Part shown: in pieces, positions 25,845-29,456 of the stretch
Layout of the letters: each line of letters begins with the position of its first letter
How positions within the stretch are numbered: the stretch's first letter is position 1
Source of the DNA: BM509 sp036396915
GTDB taxonomy: Bacteria; Desulfobacterota; Desulfuromonadia; Desulfuromonadales; Geopsychrobacteraceae
DNA: 29,456 nt
Assembly: GCA_036396915.1 (NCBI GenBank)
Contig: DASWJX010000073.1
Span: 1-29,456 of the forward strand
Direction: 5' to 3'
Made by a program: the position numbers and the translations under genes
The notes under the pieces: generated by a model
Told to the model about the DNA's origin: nothing
Database searches by the model: none
What the model saw: only the letters and a program-made list of their open reading frames with translations

Positions 25845-26697
25845 TCCGAAACGTCCGTCCCTCGGCAAGGGGATCGGAGCTCTGCTTTCATCCGCTGCCC
25901 AGGAGGGGGGCAAGAAATATTTCGTCTGCCCGCTTGAGGAGTTGAAGCCGCACGGTCAACAGCCGCGCAAGGTTTTCAACGATGCGAAGATGGCGGAACT
26001 GGTCGCGTCCATCAAGGAGAAGGGCGTGATTCAGCCGCTGGTGGTGCGGCAGATGGCGGACCACTACCAGATCATCGCCGGCGAAAGACGCTGGCGTGCG
26101 GCGCAGAAGGCGGGGCTCGACAAAATTCCGGTGGTGATCCAGAACGTTTCCGAAGACTGGGCCCTGGAAGTGGCCCTGATCGAAAACATTCAGCGCGAAG
26201 ACCTCAATCCGCTGGAGGAATCGGCAGCCTATCGACATCTGATGGACAGCTTTGATCTGTCCCAGGAGGAGGTCGCCAAGCGGGTCGGCAAGGATCGTTC
26301 GACGGTCGCCAATGCCTTGCGCCTGCTCAAGCTTCCCGAGCGGGTCAAGGATGATCTGCTGAACAGCCGGCTCTCGATGGGCCATGCCCGCGCCCTGCTC
26401 TCCCTTGATGACGCGGGGGACATGGTGGAGGCCAGTGACGAAATCATGCGCAAGCGTCTTTCGGTGCGGGAAACGGAACAGCTGGTCAAGAAGATCAAGA
26501 CCTTCGGCGTGGTGAAGGTCAAAAAGGCGGAGAAAGTGCCCGATCCCAACCTGGAAGGGTTGATGGGGGCCATGAAACAGGCTCTCGGCACCAATGTAAA
26601 GCTGACGCCCAAGGGGAAGGGTGGACAGATCGTCATCGCTTACCACGACCTGGATGAATTGGATCGGCTGCTGGAACTGTTCGGAGTCAGTTATTGA
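25837..26697 (+). CDS. parB: Chromosome partitioning protein ParB (Spo0J)
   Basis: ParB is a CTP-dependent clamp that loads at parS and slides onto neighbouring DNA. The 286-aa protein begins MANPKRPSLGKGIGALL, with an N-terminal Lys/Gly-Leu segment of the kind that stimulates ParA. It has the CTP-binding GERRWRA (residues 82-88) and ENIQRE, the helix-turn-helix LSQEEVAKRVGKDRSTVANA, and a C-terminal dimerisation domain ending DELDRLLELFGVSY. The ATG has GGGAGG just upstream inside the parA end. The perfect parS at 22384 is the expected target. Confidence 0.97.
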   Translation: MANPKRPSLGKGIGALLSSAAQEGGKKYFVCPLEELKPHGQQPRKVFNDAKMAELVASIKEKGVIQPLVVRQMADHYQIIAGERRWRAAQKAGLDKIPVVIQNVSEDWALEVALIENIQREDLNPLEESAAYRHLMDSFDLSQEEVAKRVGKDRSTVANALRLLKLPERVKDDLLNSRLSMGHARALLSLDDAGDMVEASDEIMRKRLSVRETEQLVKKIKTFGVVKVKKAEKVPDPNLEGLMGAMKQALGTNVKLTPKGKGGQIVIAYHDLDELDRLLELFGVSY

Positions 26698-26758
26698 TTT
26701 TGGCCGCGGCCCGGATAGTTATCAAAAAACTCATTAATGCGGACGTTTGGTGACCACT

Positions 26759-27172
26759 ATGTTCAACGGGAAAAAACAGGAGAAGGCGAGCATGAAAAAG
26801 TCGGTATCCATCGACAAGGCCGATATTAAAGCCTTTCTCGGCCCCGGCAGTTGCTTTGAGGGCAAGCTCAGTTTCGATGAAATGGTCCGCCTCGACGGTT
26901 CGTTCATCGGCGAGATCAATTCGACCGATACGCTGGTAGTCGGCGAGTCGGCCAAGGTTGAAGGGGAGATCCGGGTTGGCGCACTGATCCTGAGCGGCAG
27001 CTTCAAGGGCAACATTCAGGCCTCCGGCATGGTCGAATTGCGGGCGCCGGCGCGGGTCGAGGGCAACATCGAGACCCCGATGCTGAAAATCGAGGAAAAT
27101 GTCCGGTTTAACGGGCAGATCATCATGGCGGAAGCAAAGGCCAAAGTCAGCGAACTCAAGGTCGAAAAATAG
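26759..27172 (+). CDS. Bactofilin (polymer-forming cytoskeletal protein)
   Basis: Bactofilins polymerise without nucleotide into filaments that position other proteins. The 137-aa product has a short disordered N-terminus, a beta-helix core of repeated short strands (FEGKLSFDEMVRLDGSFIGE, VEGEIRVGALILSGSFKGNI, PARVEGNIETPMLKIEENV) and a charged tail. The core pattern, with glycine turns and 15-20-residue periodicity, is diagnostic. The start is uncertain: ATG 26759 (MFNGKKQEK, with GGTGA upstream) resembles family N-termini. ATG 26792 (MKKSVSIDK) has a stronger AGGAG site and would drop 11 residues. It follows parB by 61 bases. In Myxococcus xanthus bactofilins scaffold the ParABC system, so a link to segregation is plausible but inferred. 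Confidence 0.9.
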   Translation: MFNGKKQEKASMKKSVSIDKADIKAFLGPGSCFEGKLSFDEMVRLDGSFIGEINSTDTLVVGESAKVEGEIRVGALILSGSFKGNIQASGMVELRAPARVEGNIETPMLKIEENVRFNGQIIMAEAKAKVSELKVEK

Positions 27173-27224
27173 ACGTAAGCGGCCAATCGCTGCCGTTTTC
27201 GCGGCCGACGCGGAGCAAAAATTC

Positions 27225-27254
27225 TTGACATGCCGGGGAAGCGTATGTTAGCAA
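27225..27254 (+). promoter_or_regulatory. Possible promoter with perfect -35 box upstream of the atp genes
   Basis: TTGACA (27225-27230) is a perfect -35. The best -10 candidate is TAGCAA (27249-27254) at an 18-base spacing, or TTAGCA at 17, matching only 2-3 of 6. It lies about 100 bases upstream of the atpF' start, but the terminator at 27273-27299 stands between them, so transcripts from here would meet an attenuator. Confidence 0.4.
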
Positions 27255-27272
27255 TGCCCTGCTTTGGCCTCC

Positions 27273-27299
27273 GGGCGCTTTTTTCAGCGCCCCATTTTT
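27273..27299 (+). terminator. Intrinsic terminator between bactofilin and atpF'
   Basis: GGGCGCT (27273-27279) pairs with AGCGCCC (27286-27292) across six bases, mostly T, and is followed by CATTTTTG. The GC-rich seven-pair stem with a T5 tract fits a rho-independent terminator. It would end the parAB-bactofilin transcript, or attenuate one starting near 27260. Confidence 0.7.
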
Positions 27300-27317
27300 G
27301 TATACAGTATACCAAAG
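27295..27317. promoter_or_regulatory. GTATAC-A-GTATAC dyad, operator-like, upstream of the atp genes
   Basis: TTTTTGTATAC (27295-27305) and GTATACCAAAG (27307-27317) form an inverted repeat around a single A, matching in 9 of 11 positions. Palindromes of this type (TTGTATAC or TTGGTATACCAA) are typical of GntR-family repressor sites. TATACA or TATACC inside it could also serve as a -10 element for the atp operon, so a bound regulator would block transcription. The dyad is seen; the regulator is not identifiable here. Confidence 0.45.
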
Positions 27318-27354
27318 ACAGAACCCCTTTACCGCATAGAAGAGGTGATCTCAA

Positions 27355-27783
27355 GTGATCAGTCTTGACTGGACTCTTATTCTGCAGTTCATTAACTTTG
27401 TTGTGCTGCTTGTTGTTCTCGACAAGCTCCTCTATCGCCCCCTGCGCGCCGTTCTTGAGCAGCGCCGGACAACGATCGAAGGCTCCCACGAAAAAGCCAA
27501 AAGCCTGCAGCATGACATCGATGAAAAAATGCTTCGTTATCAGGCTCAATTGAGCGCGGCCAAGGCCGCGGCGCATCTGGAGCGCAACAAGCTGAAGCAG
27601 ACCGCGATCGCCGAAGAGACGACGATTCTCGGCGCGGCGCAACAGAAAGCCGCGGCCCGCCTGCAGGTCATCAAGGCGCAGGTTGCCGCCGAAGCGACCG
27701 ATGCGGGCAAGACACTCAAGGCCGAGGCTAAAGGGCTGGCCGGGCAGATTGCGACCAAGGTTCTCGGCCGCGAATTGGCTTAA
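27355..27783 (+). CDS. atpF': ATP synthase F0 subunit b' (second b-type subunit)
   Basis: This 142-aa subunit forms half of the peripheral stalk that connects F1 to the membrane. It has one N-terminal membrane helix (LILQFINFVVLLVVLDKLLY) followed by RPLRAVLEQRRTTIEGS and a long Ala/Lys/Glu-rich coiled coil. It is the first of two b-type genes; a b'/b pair in front of delta and alpha, with atpB and atpE located elsewhere, is known in Geobacter relatives and some other bacteria. The start is GTG with GAGGTGAT upstream. atpF follows after 19 bases. Confidence 0.9.
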   Translation: MISLDWTLILQFINFVVLLVVLDKLLYRPLRAVLEQRRTTIEGSHEKAKSLQHDIDEKMLRYQAQLSAAKAAAHLERNKLKQTAIAEETTILGAAQQKAAARLQVIKAQVAAEATDAGKTLKAEAKGLAGQIATKVLGRELA

Positions 27784-27802
27784 AGCTTAGGAAGGGTTTC
27801 AC

Positions 27803-28378
27803 ATGCGCAAATACGGAACGTTGATAACGGCATTACTGCTGAGCTGTCTGATGACCGGTGTCGCCATCGCTGCCGGCGACGGTCATGCCGACGGTGGCGT
27901 ACTGCTCAAGGATTTTCTCTGGCGGTGCCTGAACTTCGGCTTGATGGCGGCCCTGTTGATTTACCTGTTGGCCAAGCCGGTTAAAAAGGGGCTGGCCGGG
28001 CGGCGCGAAGGGATCGAAAAGGCCCTGGCGGCGGCCAGGCAGGCCAAGGAGGATGCCGAGGCCAAGTTTGCCGAGTATGATCAGAAGCTGGCCCTGGCCA
28101 CCGAAGAGATCGAAGAGATCGGCAACGCGATCCGGCGCGAGGGTGAGCTGGAGAAACAGAAAATTATCGAAAGCGCCAAGCAGATGGCGATCAAGATCGA
28201 GCAGGACGCTGAAAAGGCCGCTGCTCTCGAGGTTGCCAAGGCCCGCACCGAATTACAGCGTGAAGCGGTTCAGCTGGCAGTGGCGTTGGCTGAAGATCTG
28301 TTGAAGAAGAACTTCACCAGGGACGATGATGCTCGTCTGATCGATGAGTACATGCAGAAGGTGGGAGAGCTACATTGA
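27803..28378 (+). CDS. atpF: ATP synthase F0 subunit b
   Basis: The 191-aa protein is the second stalk subunit. It begins with a hydrophobic, signal-like segment (LITALLLSCLMTGVAIAAG), then has a membrane helix (FGLMAALLIYLLAKPVKKGL) and a long charged coiled coil ending QLAVALAEDLLKKNF. The extra N-terminal hydrophobic segment makes it longer than E. coli AtpF (156 aa) and could be a cleaved signal, as in related deltaproteobacterial b subunits. AGGAAGG lies upstream of the ATG. The stop overlaps the atpH start (TTGA). Confidence 0.93.
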   Translation: MRKYGTLITALLLSCLMTGVAIAAGDGHADGGVLLKDFLWRCLNFGLMAALLIYLLAKPVKKGLAGRREGIEKALAAARQAKEDAEAKFAEYDQKLALATEEIEEIGNAIRREGELEKQKIIESAKQMAIKIEQDAEKAAALEVAKARTELQREAVQLAVALAEDLLKKNFTRDDDARLIDEYMQKVGELH

Positions 28379-28917
28379 GTAACAGTGCGATTTCCATAAG
28401 GTACGCCAAGGCGCTGCTCAATATCGCTGCCGAAAAGCAGCAGGTTGAACAGTATTCCGAGGAATTGGCGCAAGTGGTGTCGGTCCTGCAGAGGGAGGAC
28501 GTGCTGCGTCTGCTCCTGGACAGCCCGACCTTTGCGCTGGAAAAGAAAGCCGCAATCATGAGCGATATTGCCGATCTGCTCAAACTCAGCGACGGCATGA
28601 AAAGCTTTATCGGGCTGTTGATCGAAAAGGGCCGGATCGGCTACCTGCCGCAGATTCAGGTGAATTTCCGCAAGTTTGCCGACGCCCTCTCGGGTCTGGT
28701 GCGCGCCAGCCTGTCCTCGGCTGCCGAATTGAGTGCCGAGCGGTGCGCGGCGATCAAGCGGGAGCTTGAGAAGCGGACCGGCAAACAGGTGGTTTTGAGT
28801 GTCAATATCGATGAGTCGTTGATCGGCGGCCTGCAGGCCGAGATGGGCGGCAAGCTGTTTGACGGCAGTGTGAAAACCCAGCTGAAACGTATTACCGATA
28901 CCTTAGCAAAGGGGTGA
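28375..28917 (+). CDS. atpH: ATP synthase F1 subunit delta
   Basis: Delta joins the top of the alpha3beta3 head to the b-type stalk. The 180-aa product begins AISIRYAKALLNIAAEKQQV, has the LVRASLSSAAELSAE segment, and ends with the conserved VDESLIGG-type motif (NIDESLIGGLQAEMGGKLFD) and SVKTQLKRI. The start is a TTG overlapping the atpF stop, with GGGAGAG a few bases upstream, a clear coupling arrangement. atpA begins nine bases after its stop. Confidence 0.95.
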   Translation: MSNSAISIRYAKALLNIAAEKQQVEQYSEELAQVVSVLQREDVLRLLLDSPTFALEKKAAIMSDIADLLKLSDGMKSFIGLLIEKGRIGYLPQIQVNFRKFADALSGLVRASLSSAAELSAERCAAIKRELEKRTGKQVVLSVNIDESLIGGLQAEMGGKLFDGSVKTQLKRITDTLAKG

Positions 28918-28926
28918 TTAGATATC

Positions 28927-29456
28927 ATGGAAATCAGAGCAGAAGAAATCAGTGCAATTATCAGGAAGCAGATCGAAGACTTCGGCCGCGAGGTCGAGGT
29001 CAGCGAAACCGGAACCATTATCTCGGTCGGTGACGGTATCGCGCGTATCCACGGTTTGGACAAGGCCATGTCCGGCGAGCTGCTGGAGTTCCCCGGCGGA
29101 ACCATGGGGATGGTCCTCAACCTCGAGGAAGACAATGTCGGCGCCGCGATCCTCGGTGATTCCGAGCATATCAAGGAAGGCGATACCGTCAAGCGCACCG
29201 AACAGATCGTTCAGGTTCCGGTCGGCGAAGCGCTGATCGGTCGCGTCGTCAACGGTATCGGTATCCCGATCGACGGCAAGGGCGACATTCAGACCGATAC
29301 CTACAGCCAGGTTGAAATCAAGGCTCCCGGCATCGTGTCCCGGAAATCGGTACATGAGCCGATGCAGACCGGGCTTAAGGCGATCGACGCAATGGTCCCG
29401 ATCGGCCGCGGCCAGCGGGAACTGATCATCGGTGACCGCCAGACCGGCAAGACCGC
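28927..29456 (+). CDS. atpA: ATP synthase F1 subunit alpha (partial, cut by window edge)
   Basis: Alpha is the regulatory nucleotide-binding subunit of F1. The first 176 codons are present: an N-terminal segment MEIRAEEISAIIRKQIEDF, the beta-barrel region ISVGDGIARIHGLDKAMSGE, QVPVGEALIGRVVNGIGIPI, and SRKSVHEPMQTGLKAIDAM. The Walker A GDRQTGKT at residues 169-176 ends the window, at the same numbering as E. coli AtpA. The frame is open to the edge and the remaining two thirds lie outside. The genes for gamma, beta and epsilon are expected next. Confidence 0.97.
   Translation, partial: MEIRAEEISAIIRKQIEDFGREVEVSETGTIISVGDGIARIHGLDKAMSGELLEFPGGTMGMVLNLEEDNVGAAILGDSEHIKEGDTVKRTEQIVQVPVGEALIGRVVNGIGIPIDGKGDIQTDTYSQVEIKAPGIVSRKSVHEPMQTGLKAIDAMVPIGRGQRELIIGDRQTGKT

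Overview
The window is the chromosomal replication-origin neighbourhood of a GC-rich Gram-negative bacterium. It most resembles a member of the Desulfuromonadales (Geobacter/Desulfuromonas/Pelobacter relatives, formerly Deltaproteobacteria). This rests on gene order (dnaA-dnaN-recF-gyrB-gyrA diverging from rpmH-rnpA-yidD-yidC-mnmE-mnmG-rsmG-parA-parB), a bactofilin directly after parAB, and an F-type ATP synthase cluster that starts with two b-type subunits (b' and b) without atpB/atpE beside them. The assignment is an inference from gene content and protein flavour, not from a search.

Left part (1-9.7 kb): the last codons of a probable DoxX-family membrane protein, an unrecognised 61-codon ORF with a strong ribosome binding site, and a terminator hairpin. 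Then come a cytosolic glycerophosphodiester phosphodiesterase (-) diverging from the tRNA methyltransferase gene trmO (+). trmO converges on a patatin-like phospholipase that lies downstream of aconitase (both -). A minus-strand run follows: nth (endonuclease III), an exonuclease/endonuclease/phosphatase-fold protein that has lost most catalytic residues, a periplasmic cyclophilin, gpsA and a membrane-anchored TPR protein whose start lies inside gyrA.

Centre (9.6-18.6 kb): gyrA, gyrB, recF, dnaN and dnaA, all on the minus strand. The dnaN gene and the 5' part of recF are strikingly AT-rich compared with everything around them. Two intergenic regions carry origin signals. The dnaA-dnaN gap (16761-16983) has an A/T tract, five consecutive TAG/TAA triplets that look like DnaA-trios, and a near-consensus DnaA box. 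The dnaA-rpmH gap (18337-18617) has a perfect DnaA box next to a second partial one, and a probable rpmH promoter. Gene orientation switches here, so I read this as a bipartite oriC.

Right part (18.6-29.5 kb, all plus strand): ribosomal protein L34, RNase P protein, YidD and YidC (membrane protein insertion); mnmE and mnmG (tRNA wobble-uridine modification) with a perfect parS site between them; rsmG (16S rRNA methylation); parA and parB (chromosome segregation, acting on that parS); a bactofilin; a regulatory region with a -35 box, a terminator and a GTATAC dyad; then atpF', atpF, atpH and the first 176 codons of atpA.

Most of the window is conserved housekeeping. I found no clear new defence, mobile or biosynthetic system. 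The points most worth a second look are the DnaA-trio-like element, the AT-rich dnaN/recF island, the dyad and terminator before the ATP synthase genes, and the degenerate EEP-fold protein.
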